Below, in pieces: positions 1-8,530 of a stretch of 64,000 nucleotides of DNA. The translations under genes were made by a program, and so were the position numbers. The stretch is from Desulfosediminicola flagellatus (GTDB lineage: Bacteria; Desulfobacterota; Desulfobulbia; Desulfobulbales; Desulfocapsaceae): NCBI RefSeq assembly GCF_005116655.2, contig NZ_CP050698.1, forward strand, positions 5,908,501-5,972,500, written 5' to 3'. The notes beneath the pieces are model-generated. The model saw nothing but the letters and a program-made list of their open reading frames with translations. It was not told the DNA's origin and did no database searches. How positions within the stretch are numbered: position 1 is the stretch's first letter; the number at the start of each line of letters is the position of its first letter.

Positions 1-909
1 ATTCTTCATTCTGCACAATATATCAGCTCCGGCGGGTCGGGTCTCGTTGCTTACCAGGTTTCCGATGACGCTATCGAACATGGCGTTCAGCTCAATGATG
101 TCTTCTATCGGGGCTACCCTGTCCAAAACGGCTCAGAGAACATGTATAACGCCTTTATCGCATTGAGCTATGATAGCGAAAACATAGAAACAGCGGTGGT
201 TATGGCAACCGATGAGGCTGGAAACATCACCAGGAACAACTTCGTCCCAATTTTGAAAAATAGAAAAATACAGCAGGATCGAATCAACGTAGGAGATACC
301 TTTCTCAAAAAGAAGCTCCCGGAGATCGAACTGCGTTATCCTGAGTTGAAAGGCGATCCACTTGAAAAATATCTTTATGTAAATGAAACAATACGTCGGC
401 AAAACAACGCAATAATCAGGCAATACTCCTCAACCTCTTTGGAAGAAAAACTTTGGGAAGGACGCTTTTTACGTATGCCTGGCAGTTTACGTGCAGGATT
501 TGCTGACCATCGAACCTATTACTTTCAAAATACAGCCATAGACAAACAGGTACACCTCGGCGTTGACATTGCTTCCATCAAAAAAGCTGAAATACGAGCT
601 GCCAACAGAGGGGAAGTAGTATTTGCCGAGTATCTGGGTATCTATGGAAATCTGGTTCTACTCGATCATGGGCAGGGCGTATTCAGCCTATATTCACATC
701 TTACTCAGATTGATGTAGAAGTCGGAGAGAGGGTTGATAAAGATAAACGACTCGGCCTATCCGGAACTACTGGTATGTCAGGTGGTGACCATCTTCATTT
801 TTCCATGCTGGTCAATGGAGTGTTTGTCACACCAGTTGAGTGGTGGGACTCCAGGTGGCTTCAAGTTACTTTTGAGCAGCCCTTGTCGAACATTAAAATA
901 AAATCCTGA
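1..909 (+). CDS. M23 family metallopeptidase (5' end outside window)
   Basis: The reading frame is open from base 1, so the gene begins upstream of the window. The visible 302 residues end in a LytM/M23 peptidase domain. Zinc-ligand motifs are visible: an HLGVDIAS motif near residue 180 (the H and D ligands), and GDHLHFS near residue 264, which supplies the HxH pair. The intervening Gly-rich strands (NRGEVVFA, GLSGTTGMSGG) fit the family. M23 enzymes cleave peptide cross-bridges in peptidoglycan from the periplasmic side. The N-terminal part seen here is not recognised and could be a substrate-positioning or membrane-proximal domain. Signal peptide or membrane anchor cannot be judged because the start is missing. 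Confidence 0.9.
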   Translation: MLHSAQYISSGGSGLVAYQVSDDAIEHGVQLNDVFYRGYPVQNGSENMYNAFIALSYDSENIETAVVMATDEAGNITRNNFVPILKNRKIQQDRINVGDTFLKKKLPEIELRYPELKGDPLEKYLYVNETIRRQNNAIIRQYSSTSLEEKLWEGRFLRMPGSLRAGFADHRTYYFQNTAIDKQVHLGVDIASIKKAEIRAANRGEVVFAEYLGIYGNLVLLDHGQGVFSLYSHLTQIDVEVGERVDKDKRLGLSGTTGMSGGDHLHFSMLVNGVFVTPVEWWDSRWLQVTFEQPLSNIKIKS

Positions 910-1339
910 GGTTTTCACAGTAAGATCTTCTCATGGCCCCCAAAAGCATATACTCTTTCTGATGCAATTTTTTCAGCGAAAAGATTGTTCGGCAAAACCG
1001 AACGATTGATACGTATTTATCTGTTTGTCCTAATGAGTGAGGTGGTATACTGTGTTTGTTAATGTGACATAGCGCCTACAATCCCCCTCCGTCCATTGCC
1101 GGCCATGGAGATCACAGCATACCCTGGTTGGCAAGTTTATATATACCATCCTCCTGACTCTCCTGATCCTGAACGCTGTAAAAAACGGTGTTACAGGATC
1201 AGGAGATCTCTTTGGTTAAGAGATAATCATTGCCGGGGAGGAAGAATGAAAACCCACTTTTAAATGTAATTGTCTGGAACTCTGCATTGAATTCAGTGTA
1301 TGTTGCGATCCTACAGCAAAATATTTGAACGCATGGAAA
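910..1339. other. Intergenic stretch with a long hairpin
   Basis: No convincing gene of normal size. It contains a perfect 13-bp inverted repeat (1159-1171 and 1194-1206, arm TCTCCTGATCCTG) with a 22-nt loop. There is no T-run after it, so it is not a clear intrinsic terminator. A very strong Shine-Dalgarno-like GGGGAGGA (1235-1242) precedes ATG at 1246, but that frame closes after five codons. Confidence 0.5.
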
Positions 1340-1783
1340 ATGTTACCGCAAAAAAAACATCACGATAGCAGATATTACCTGGTTGTTCTTTTACTGCTGG
1401 TCCTTATTGGCTCGGTTGGTGGGAACTGGTGTCTACAGAGAGATGAAGGAATTGATAGCACGGAAGTAGCTCTCATTGACTGTCATTCAATTCCTGTCCG
1501 TTGCATAGTCTCCAATAATATGTCCAACCCTAAAAGGCTTGCAACTGATCCCTCTGATTGTCATCAATGTTTTGATCTGCCCTTAGAGACGCTGCTCGAA
1601 ACCGGCATACATGCTCGTATTAACGATGTTGCCTCCCTGCCCTCTCCCATTATCTATTTATCTGAACTATTCGTTTCTCCCAAGAGTTATAACAACCTGT
1701 TACTGGCTGCTCCGATAGATTGGTTGCCGGACTCCCGTCCCGCCGTTCACCCATCCGTTCCTTCCACAGTGCTTATCATTTGA
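1340..1783 (+). CDS. Membrane-anchored Cys-containing protein of unknown function
   Basis: Not recognised. About 147 residues from ATG 1340; an in-frame TTG at 1325 would add five residues and neither has a good ribosome binding site. A basic, His-containing N-terminus is followed by one strongly hydrophobic segment (VVLLLLVLIGSVGG, about residues 15-28). This predicts a single N-terminal membrane anchor with the rest outside the cytoplasm. The outer part carries five cysteines, including a DCHQC motif, and many prolines. Its place directly before a TPR/ResB/CcsA cluster makes a periplasmic redox or metal role conceivable, but that is only inference from position. It could also be a non-conserved ORF. 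Confidence 0.45.
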   Translation: MLPQKKHHDSRYYLVVLLLLVLIGSVGGNWCLQRDEGIDSTEVALIDCHSIPVRCIVSNNMSNPKRLATDPSDCHQCFDLPLETLLETGIHARINDVASLPSPIIYLSELFVSPKSYNNLLLAAPIDWLPDSRPAVHPSVPSTVLII

Positions 1784-2088
1784 TACCGTTAACGGAGCTA
1801 TCCGGCTCTGTGAATGCCATCACAAACCAATACGCTGAAACCGGAATCATTTACGTTCGTGTGCCCGGAAGATAAGTGCGCTTATTTCGATAATATTCCA
1901 GATAGCGCTGCACCTTTCGTGTAATGATATTTCCACTGATGGCTTGTGGGCTCGAGATATCTCCGGTTTACCTTTGTTCTGTAAACTCTTTGCCCCTCAG
2001 GGTACTGAAGTGAGACATGTCATGCAATACAACAGGTCTCCTGCGTTTACAGTAACAACACCGTTCAACAAAATGATAACAGTCAGGA
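1784..2088. other. Intergenic, no recognisable feature
   Basis: About 305 bases between the Cys-containing ORF and the TPR gene. I see no tRNA, clear terminator or coding frame. A minus-strand frame (1968-2174) overlaps the TPR gene start and looks like a shadow. Confidence 0.4.
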
Positions 2089-2661
2089 ATGATACAGAAA
2101 ATACTTAACTTTTCAAAACCGATTCTTATAACGGTTTCGATATTTACAGGATTTCTCGGCGGTGTGATATTCACTGTCTACAATGCACCATCACTTATCT
2201 CCCAGCTCGAAGGTTCAAGCACCTCGAATACAAACCAGGCTGATATAACCAGGCATCTGAATCATCTGTTGGAAAGTGTCACTCAGGACGACGCAAACAA
2301 TGCAGAAACCTGGAGTCAAATAGCCAACGCTTATTACGATATTCAGGATTATCCCAAAGCTATTGAGGCCTACCTCAAACTGGTAACCCTTGCAGATGAT
2401 ACATCCATCATTTATCAGGACTTAGGCGTTGCATACAGAAGAAACAATCAGTTCCCACAAGCAATTGAGGCGTTTGAAAAAGCTGTAGAGCAAAATCCTG
2501 AGAACCTGCAGGCCCTCTTTAATATCGGCGTTGTGCAATACCATGATCTTAATGACGAACCATCTGCTGTTGCAACCTGGAAAAAAGTGGCTGAAATGAA
2601 GCCAGATTTCCAACTCTCAACAGGCCAGACCATACAGCAACTGCTGGAAAAGTTGAAATAG
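2089..2661 (+). CDS. TPR protein with N-terminal membrane anchor (cytochrome c maturation cluster)
   Basis: 190 residues. One hydrophobic segment near residues 12-30 anchors the protein. Residues about 65-185 hold three tetratricopeptide-like repeats (for example AETWSQIANAYYDIQDYPKAIEAY and the following IYQDLGVAYRRNN unit). An in-frame stop at 2077 means ATG 2089 is the first possible ATG. TPR proteins of the CcmI/NrfG type present apocytochromes during haem attachment. That role is suggested here by resB starting 35 bp downstream and ccsA after it. The fold is clear; the partner is inferred. Confidence 0.8.
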   Translation: MIQKILNFSKPILITVSIFTGFLGGVIFTVYNAPSLISQLEGSSTSNTNQADITRHLNHLLESVTQDDANNAETWSQIANAYYDIQDYPKAIEAYLKLVTLADDTSIIYQDLGVAYRRNNQFPQAIEAFEKAVEQNPENLQALFNIGVVQYHDLNDEPSAVATWKKVAEMKPDFQLSTGQTIQQLLEKLK

Positions 2662-2696
2662 CCACCTGCAACCACAACTCAAATGGTATTCAGACA

Positions 2697-4061
2697 ATGC
2701 TGAATAAAAATAATGCTGTAATAAAAACATTTTCATCAGTCGATTTTGCTCTGATTCTTATCAGCACAATCGCTGTAACTTCAATTGCCGGAACACTTAT
2801 CCCCCAAGGAGAGTCAATACAGTTCTATGCACAACGATACGGGGTGAAACCTGCTCTTATCCTGCAGTTATTCAATATCACGGACATGTATAGTTCATAC
2901 TGGTTCCAGGGATTACTTCTGCTCTTTTGCCTCAATCTTATAATCTGTACCTGGATAAGATTGCCGGGAGTGATTGCGATCATTCGAAAAAATAGCCTGA
3001 AGCTGCATCATGAATCACTCACCACAAATACAGATAGCATCACCCTGCTCTCATCTACAGGCTACACAGGTGCGAAAACCACGATCATTGAAAAAGCGCT
3101 TTCCTCTTTTTCGGTCAGATCGAGAGAAGCCCAAAAAAATACCCACCTGTTTCTCTATGAAAAAGGTGGGTGGAGCCGTACAGGTGCGTACATCGTGCAT
3201 GCAAGTCTTCTCCTCATTATTGCCGGTGCACTGGTTGGGAAACTTTTCGGTTATGACACCTTTGTGATGGTAAAGGAAGGCAGCTCGGAAGCATCGGTAT
3301 ATCGACAGGTTGACGGTTACCCTGAAGTTCCTCTCGGATTTTCCGTATTCTGCCGTGATTTTACAACAGAATACTATGATAACGGCACCCCGCGAGAGTA
3401 CAGATCGGAGCTGACTGTTCTGGAGTCAGGCAAAAAGGTTATAGACAAGTCTATCACTGTCAATGATCCATTGAAATACAAGGGGATTACCTTTTTTCAG
3501 TCAAGCTACAAGGCTATTGAAAATGAATATAGACTGCTGGTCCGGAAAAAGAGCAAACACGACCCAGGTTCAGACGTAAAAAGAACCTTCTACCTCAACC
3601 CATTCAATGAAAGAGAATCTGAAGAGCTGGGGATCTCTTTGAAAATACTGGCAACCAGCGACGACGGCCACGGTCATGGCCCATATACAATCCAGTTTGA
3701 TGACGCTACACAATCGCCTGTAACCCGGCGTATCAACGATAATGAGGTGATCATCATAGAACGTAATGCACACATCTACACCATCAGCCTGGCTCAGCGG
3801 TTCGCCACCGGCCTTAAAGTTGTAAAAGATCCCGGTGTCTGGATCGTCTATATCGGCTGCAGCCTGTTGATGCTTGGGCTCTATATCTCGTTTTTTATGT
3901 CGCATATCAGAATATGGATTTTGTATCAAGGGGATGCGGACACTGCTCAAATCAGGATTGTCGGTAAAACAAATAAAAACACAGCAAAACTCGAACAGCT
4001 CCGCGAAAAGATCATCAATACGCTTCTCGCTGAAGAACAACTTGCATTAAAGAGGTCGTAA
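2697..4061 (+). CDS. resB: ResB/CcsB-like cytochrome c biogenesis protein
   Basis: 454 residues. The N-terminus carries the family signature (a first membrane segment followed by AGTLIPQGES). There are further membrane segments near residues 68-85 and 155-180 and a last one near 380-400. A large extracytoplasmic domain lies between segments three and four. ResB works with CcsA (ResC) as the system II haem exporter and apocytochrome c haem lyase at the outer face of the inner membrane. The next gene starts one base after the stop, so the two are almost certainly co-translated. Length and topology match free-standing ResB rather than the fused CcsBA. Confidence 0.9.
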   Translation: MLNKNNAVIKTFSSVDFALILISTIAVTSIAGTLIPQGESIQFYAQRYGVKPALILQLFNITDMYSSYWFQGLLLLFCLNLIICTWIRLPGVIAIIRKNSLKLHHESLTTNTDSITLLSSTGYTGAKTTIIEKALSSFSVRSREAQKNTHLFLYEKGGWSRTGAYIVHASLLLIIAGALVGKLFGYDTFVMVKEGSSEASVYRQVDGYPEVPLGFSVFCRDFTTEYYDNGTPREYRSELTVLESGKKVIDKSITVNDPLKYKGITFFQSSYKAIENEYRLLVRKKSKHDPGSDVKRTFYLNPFNERESEELGISLKILATSDDGHGHGPYTIQFDDATQSPVTRRINDNEVIIIERNAHIYTISLAQRFATGLKVVKDPGVWIVYIGCSLLMLGLYISFFMSHIRIWILYQGDADTAQIRIVGKTNKNTAKLEQLREKIINTLLAEEQLALKRS

Positions 4062-4062
4062 T

Positions 4063-4911
4063 ATGGATTCTTCTTTTATTCTTGGCTCATCAACCTTTAT
4101 CTATCTGCTGGCAACATTCTTTTACGTTGCCTATGCGATATTTCGTCACAAACTGGCTGGGGATGCGGGCTTTATCGCCCTCATTGCAGGTCTTCTTGCC
4201 AACGGTGCAGGAATTGGTGTTCGCTGGCTGGAAACACATCAGCAGGGCATTGGTTATGTACCTCTCTCCAACATGTATGAATCACTAGTCTTTTTTGCCT
4301 TATGTATCGCCGTGCTCTATATCTTTATCGAATTTGCTTACAAAATGAAGATCATAGGCACATATATAGTCCCCTTCACGTTCCTGACTATGGCCTACGC
4401 CTCATATTCAACGGAATTTGGTAAAGAGATAAAACCCCTGTTGCCCGCACTTCAGTCCAACTGGCTGGCAGCCCACGTTATCACCTGCTTTATCGGCTAC
4501 GCTGCATTCGCAATTGCCTGCGGCATGGCCATTTTCTACCTCTATAAAAATGCTCGTAGTAACAGGGAAAATACTCAACAGGCAGCAACCAGTTCAAAGC
4601 AGCTGCTCAAGACTATAGATGCTATCAACTACAAGATGGTTGCTTTCGGTTTTATCTGGCTCACTGCCGGTATTGTCACCGGTGCCATCTGGGCGAACTC
4701 CGCTTGGGGTACATACTGGAGTTGGGATCCCAAAGAAACCTGGTCACTGATCACCTGGTTTGTCTACGCTCTGGCACTTCACGCAAGATATACACGAGGA
4801 TGGGATGGCTTCAGGATGTCTATTGTATCACTCGTTGGTTTTGTCTCAGTCATTTTCACCTACTATGGTGTGAATTTCCTACTTTCCGGGCTTCACAGTT
4901 ATGGTGGATAA
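4063..4911 (+). CDS. ccsA: CcsA/ResC-like haem-handling cytochrome c assembly protein
   Basis: 282 residues, almost entirely hydrophobic with about eight membrane segments. The diagnostic tryptophan-rich WWD haem-binding motif is present as WGTYWSWDPKETWS near residues 215-230. This family binds haem and attaches it to CXXCH motifs of apocytochromes together with ResB, encoded just upstream. The ORF overlaps the possible extended start of the next gene, but that gene more likely starts at 4934. The gene belongs to a TPR-resB-ccsA-Dsb-like transcription unit. Confidence 0.93.
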   Translation: MDSSFILGSSTFIYLLATFFYVAYAIFRHKLAGDAGFIALIAGLLANGAGIGVRWLETHQQGIGYVPLSNMYESLVFFALCIAVLYIFIEFAYKMKIIGTYIVPFTFLTMAYASYSTEFGKEIKPLLPALQSNWLAAHVITCFIGYAAFAIACGMAIFYLYKNARSNRENTQQAATSSKQLLKTIDAINYKMVAFGFIWLTAGIVTGAIWANSAWGTYWSWDPKETWSLITWFVYALALHARYTRGWDGFRMSIVSLVGFVSVIFTYYGVNFLLSGLHSYGG

Positions 4912-4933
4912 ATTTATTTTACGGAGAACAATC

Positions 4934-5797
4934 ATGGACATGAAAAAAATGATTGTCGCACTGCTAATTACCGGCCTGTTCCATCAGGCGGCAAATGCGG
5001 CAGACAATCAGAAAGGTACCGACCTTAAAGTAAGTTGGGAACAGGTGCGGGAATTTACACTCAAGAGTAAACCTCTTGATATCGCCCACTCCCTTGATGG
5101 GAAATATGCGTTTGTATTAACAGAACACAACAGCATTCAGGTGTATGATGCCAACGGAACTCTACAAGGCACAGTACCGGTTGCCGAAGGTGTGAACGCC
5201 ATAGCGCTCGACCCACTGGGTCAATACCTGCATTTGAGCAACTCCAGCACCAACAGGTTCACCACACTTGCTATAGATTTCGTCCTACAAATCAACACAT
5301 CAAGTGCACCATCGAAAGGTAAGGATGATGCACCGATTACTATAGCTGTTTTCTCTGATTTCCAATGACCTTACTGTGGCACGATTGAGCCACTACTTGA
5401 GCAGGTGCTCAAGCAAAATAAAGAAACTGTAAAAATTGTATTCAAAAACCTTCCTTTAAAAATCCATGATCAGGCACAGCCGGCAGCTTTGGCTGCTCTG
5501 GCTGCCTGGAAACAGGGCAAATTCTGGGAATATCATGATATGCTCTTTGCTCAAAAGAAGATCACACCTGACTCTTTTGAGATCATTGCTAAAAAACTGG
5601 ATCTGAATATGGAGAAATTCAGGCTGGATGTAAATTCTGATGACCTGAAAAAACACCTGAACGGTGATATGGTTGAGGCTCAACAACTTAATATAACCGG
5701 AACGCCGTCAATATTCATTAACGGTCGCAAGCTCAAGCAACGATCGGTTTCAGGCTTTCAACAACAGATTGATGAGGAATTGAAAAAGCTCGAATAG
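4934..5797 (+). CDS. Periplasmic Dsb-like thioredoxin-fold selenoprotein (UGA = Sec145)
   Basis: The frame from ATG 4934 is interrupted only by TGA at 5366-5368, and continues in the same frame to TAG at 5797. Reading TGA as selenocysteine gives 287 residues with an active site U-P-Y-C (Sec145, Cys148) exactly where a DsbA/DsbG protein has C-P-x-C. It is preceded by the family-typical FSDF strand. A signal peptide ends at ANA|AD (residue 22). Residues 40-120 look like two beta-propeller-type repeats; the C-terminal half is the helical insert and a GTPSIF cis-Pro loop. ACGGAG at 4921 supports the 4934 start. A hairpin with an AGGT loop at 5396-5413 is a good bacterial SECIS. Position after resB-ccsA suggests apocytochrome thiol redox work (inference). 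Confidence 0.88.
5396..5413 (+). promoter_or_regulatory. Candidate bacterial SECIS element
   Basis: Perfect 7-bp stem CTTGAGC/GCTCAAG closing an AGGT loop. The apical loop begins 34 nt after the in-frame TGA (5366-5368). The GC-AGGT top resembles the SelB-binding apical loop of E. coli fdhF. A second small stem (GTGGC 5376-5380 / GCCAC 5389-5393) sits between TGA and this hairpin but lacks the G/GU loop. The element lies inside the coding sequence, as bacterial SECIS elements do. Confidence 0.75.
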
Positions 5798-6101
5798 CTT
5801 TTTGAGGCGAAAGAACTCATTCGAGAACAACGGTCATCGCAACCACAATGGTTTGCGATGGCCATTCGTATAGGTGATTTAACACGTCCTCGCTTGCTAT
5901 TGAACGCCTTCCATAGAAAGCAAAAAGTCTTTCAATAGTTTAGCAAGGCAAGCTGCCAGGGAAGGAATCATGCTTGCGACAGCAACCGAAATTCAGAAGA
6001 GTATACAGGTCAAAACAGACCTCACCCTTTAAGGAGCACATCTTCAAAGTGCAGCCTTCCTGAAAAGGTTTACTGTAATAAATAAAGAGTTACAGAGGCC
6101 T
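5798..6101. other. Intergenic with several inverted repeats
   Basis: Between the selenoprotein gene and a minus-strand microprotein. It holds a GC-rich hairpin (5832-5863), an imperfect inverted repeat around CTTGCTATTGAA / TTCAATAGTTTAGCAAG (about 5892-5958), and a small AGGTC/GACCT stem near 6008-6025. I see no gene here; the density of palindromes suggests a terminator region or a repeat remnant. Confidence 0.4.
5832..5863 (+). terminator. Hairpin after the selenoprotein gene
   Basis: Stem GGTCATCGCAACC paired with GGTTTGCGATGGCC around a 5-nt loop, about 35 bases past the stop codon. It lacks a T-run, so it may be a stabilising 3' hairpin rather than a true intrinsic terminator. Confidence 0.4.
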
Positions 6102-6215
6102 TTAGTTAAAAACTGCAATAATGCCTATAGCTGCAAGAACCGCCAAAAAAACTATTGCTACGCGGACACAAACAGTTGAATCTTCTTCGTGGTGTTCATG
6201 ATGATTATCGGACAT
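6102..6215 (-). CDS. 37-residue His/Glu-rich single-pass membrane microprotein
   Basis: A short minus-strand ORF: ATG at 6215, TAA at 6102. The first 12 residues are charged and histidine-rich (MSDNHHEHHEED). They are followed by a 21-residue hydrophobic helix rich in V, A, I and L with one Cys at its start, then a stop. A GAGGT ribosome binding site lies about eight bases upstream of the ATG. The clear amphipathic-to-hydrophobic layout and the RBS argue for a real product, probably in the inner membrane with the His-rich end in the cytoplasm. No family is recognised. Neighbours are the cytochrome maturation cluster (convergent) and a membrane protein gene (upstream, same strand). Confidence 0.6.
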   Translation of the reverse strand: MSDNHHEHHEEDSTVCVRVAIVFLAVLAAIGIIAVFN

Positions 6216-6369
6216 ACGTGTACCTCATAGAGTTAATCTGCAAGCAGATGTATGTATAACACACACAAAGGCAGAAGTAATTATCTGGAACTTCTGCCGA
6301 AATTCACCAGTCGCTAATATACGCCGCAGCAGAATCTTTTGCAATACCCGCATTCATAATAGCGTGAAA

Positions 6370-6963
6370 TCAATCTGGTGATGATGATGATGGTGGTGGC
6401 CCGTAAAACGGCTCCCGCAACCTGTACTGGTAGGCACAGAGAACAAAGATTGTGGCAAAAGGCTGGGTTATCAGAAATCCAAGAGGAACAGAACCACCCA
6501 GCGCTGTAAGAAACAGATACACTACAACTACGATAATGTGATCTGAAACCGGCTCAAGCACTGCCATATCCCACGATTCCTGCATCGCTTCAAGTATCCC
6601 CATTCTCTTGTCTATCATTAACGGAACCAGATAGAGCGCTGCAAATGCAAATACCGCGATTATTACAAACCCTGGGACAACCAAAAACATAAAGCCGATC
6701 GAAACAGCGATAAGTGCCAGCACAGAAAAAATGGTAAGTGGCAGAAAAAGAGACATTTCTGAAAAAAGATCTTTTATCTGCGGCGACTTTCCATCACGAA
6801 GTAACGTCAACAATGACCGCGTATATCCGGCGGTGGTTACTGGTGCCAGAAGACCGAAACTTACCCCCATAACAATGGCATACACCAGAGTTACCAGAAT
6901 AAGCGGTCCGATAGATGAAAGTGTTGTATTCCAGGTCGTTTCCAAAAGCCTTTTTAAATCCAT
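6370..6963 (-). CDS. Polytopic membrane protein of unknown function
   Basis: 197 residues with four or five hydrophobic segments (about residues 18-45, 73-95, 98-118, 142-165 and 168-180) and a Pro/Ser-rich tail (GPPPSSSSPD). The repeated layout of long hydrophobic stretches around a short loop with TTAGYTRSLL, and the LEAMQESWDMA helix, resembles membrane proteins of the DUF975/YciC-like type found beside many housekeeping genes. I cannot assign a function. An AGGAGG-like site (TCCTCCT at 6967-6973 on the plus strand) lies just upstream of the ATG. Confidence 0.75.
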   Translation of the reverse strand: MDLKRLLETTWNTTLSSIGPLILVTLVYAIVMGVSFGLLAPVTTAGYTRSLLTLLRDGKSPQIKDLFSEMSLFLPLTIFSVLALIAVSIGFMFLVVPGFVIIAVFAFAALYLVPLMIDKRMGILEAMQESWDMAVLEPVSDHIIVVVVYLFLTALGGSVPLGFLITQPFATIFVLCAYQYRLREPFYGPPPSSSSPD

Positions 6964-7008
6964 TGTATCCTCCTGAGCGGTTGCTGATACTTTCGAAGTG
7001 GTTCAACC

Positions 7009-8373
7009 TTATCCAAAAACAACCTCCAGCACTTCTGACAATGTTGCCACACCTATAAGTTCGATTCCCACATCTCTCGTAAAGCGGTCCTTGTTACTTT
7101 TGGGCAGAATACAGCGTGTAAACCCTAGTCGTTCAGCCTCTCTCACCCGTATATCGAAGTTGCCGACTGCCCGTACCTCACCAGCCAGCCCAACCTCTCC
7201 GCAGACCACTGTAGATGAGGGAATGGACCGTTCCCGCAAACTGGAAGCCAACGCGCAGATTACGGCCAGGTCAAGAGCCGGTTCATCTATTCGCATTCCA
7301 CCTGCAATATTTAAAAAGATGTCATGACCGTAAAGATCCATACCTCCCTTTTTCTCAAGAACAGCGCAGAGAAGTGAGAGACGTTGTTGATCAGCTCCGA
7401 TTGCTGTCCTTCTGGCTGTACCGAGATTAGTAGGACTCACGAGAGCCTGTACCTCAACCAGAATTGGTCGGGACCCTTCTACACTTGGCATTACAACAGA
7501 ACCCGGCTCATCAAGAGGTCGCTCTGCAAGAAAGATCTCAGAAGGATTGCTTACCTGAACAAGACCTTCCTCCTTCATTTCGAATACGCCGATTTCATTG
7601 GTGGAACCAAAACGATTCTTTACAGTGCGCAATATCCTGAAGGCATGGCTGCGATCACCCTCAAAATAAAGGACCGTATCAACCATATGCTCCAGCACCT
7701 TTGGGCCGGCAATTGCGCCATCTTTTGTGACATGGCCAACCATAACTATTGGAATATTCTCTTTCTTGGCCATCTCGACCAATCTGTACGATGATTCACG
7801 CACCTGAGTTACCGAGCCAGGTGCAGAGGCTACTTCACTACAGGTGAGCGTCTGGATTGAGTCAACAGCAAGCAGATCCGGTCGCATTTCTGTGGTCATG
7901 CCGATGATCTTCTCCACCGAATTTTCGGTGGCCAGAAACTCCCGCGGATGAATCGCCTCAAGTCGTTTTGCTCTCAGCTTTATCTGTCTGGCTGACTCCT
8001 CACCCGAAACGTAAAGAACATCCTTTTCCTGCTCAGCAAAGGCTGCAAGCATATGTAGCAGCAATGTCGATTTACCTATGCCCGGCTCTCCACCAATCAG
8101 GGTAACAGAGCCCGGAACAATACCGCCGCCAAGGACCCTATCGAGTTCATCAATCCCTGTTCCTGCACGCTCTTCATCACCATCAGGAGCGAGATAAAGG
8201 GGAACCGGCTTGTCAGAAGCTGTAAGGGTTACACCTGCTTTGACTGGAACTTCCTCCACCATCGAATCCCACTCACCGCAATCCATACAGCGACCAAGCC
8301 ATTTCCTGCTTTCATAGCCGCACTGCTGGCATTTAAAAATTGTTTGTGTTTTTTTCTTATTCAATGCATTCAT
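7009..8373 (-). CDS. radA: DNA repair protein RadA (Sms)
   Basis: 454 residues, the normal family length. An N-terminal C4 zinc finger (Cys15, 18, 29, 32) is followed by a RecA-like ATPase with Walker A GEPGIGKS near residue 94. The RadA-specific KNRFG motif lies near residue 254, and a C-terminal Lon-like domain completes it. RadA is a hexameric branch-migration helicase acting on recombination intermediates in the cytoplasm. It sits 46 bp upstream of the start of the membrane protein gene on the same strand. All motifs look intact. Confidence 0.96.
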   Translation of the reverse strand: MNALNKKKTQTIFKCQQCGYESRKWLGRCMDCGEWDSMVEEVPVKAGVTLTASDKPVPLYLAPDGDEERAGTGIDELDRVLGGGIVPGSVTLIGGEPGIGKSTLLLHMLAAFAEQEKDVLYVSGEESARQIKLRAKRLEAIHPREFLATENSVEKIIGMTTEMRPDLLAVDSIQTLTCSEVASAPGSVTQVRESSYRLVEMAKKENIPIVMVGHVTKDGAIAGPKVLEHMVDTVLYFEGDRSHAFRILRTVKNRFGSTNEIGVFEMKEEGLVQVSNPSEIFLAERPLDEPGSVVMPSVEGSRPILVEVQALVSPTNLGTARRTAIGADQQRLSLLCAVLEKKGGMDLYGHDIFLNIAGGMRIDEPALDLAVICALASSLRERSIPSSTVVCGEVGLAGEVRAVGNFDIRVREAERLGFTRCILPKSNKDRFTRDVGIELIGVATLSEVLEVVFG

Positions 8374-8530
8374 GCTCTAACCTTATCCCAGCCCCGAAAA
8401 AATGTCACGACGGCCCTTTACAGGGTATTAAAAAGTTCTATCTTCTGTTACGTCTTTTCTATCAGCCCGTTATGACATAACTATTACATATTATCAGTAA
8501 CCTGCCACACGTTTAGGAGTCGTATATATA

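Noticed and set aside
4934-5368. The Dsb-like gene as a pseudogene truncated by a nonsense codon
   Set aside because: The TGA replaces precisely the active-site Cys codon, the frame continues intact to a normal stop, and a SECIS-like hairpin follows.
5376-5393. GTGGC/GCCAC stem as the SECIS element
   Set aside because: Its loop ACGATTGA lacks the G/GU apical feature; the following AGGT-loop hairpin fits better.
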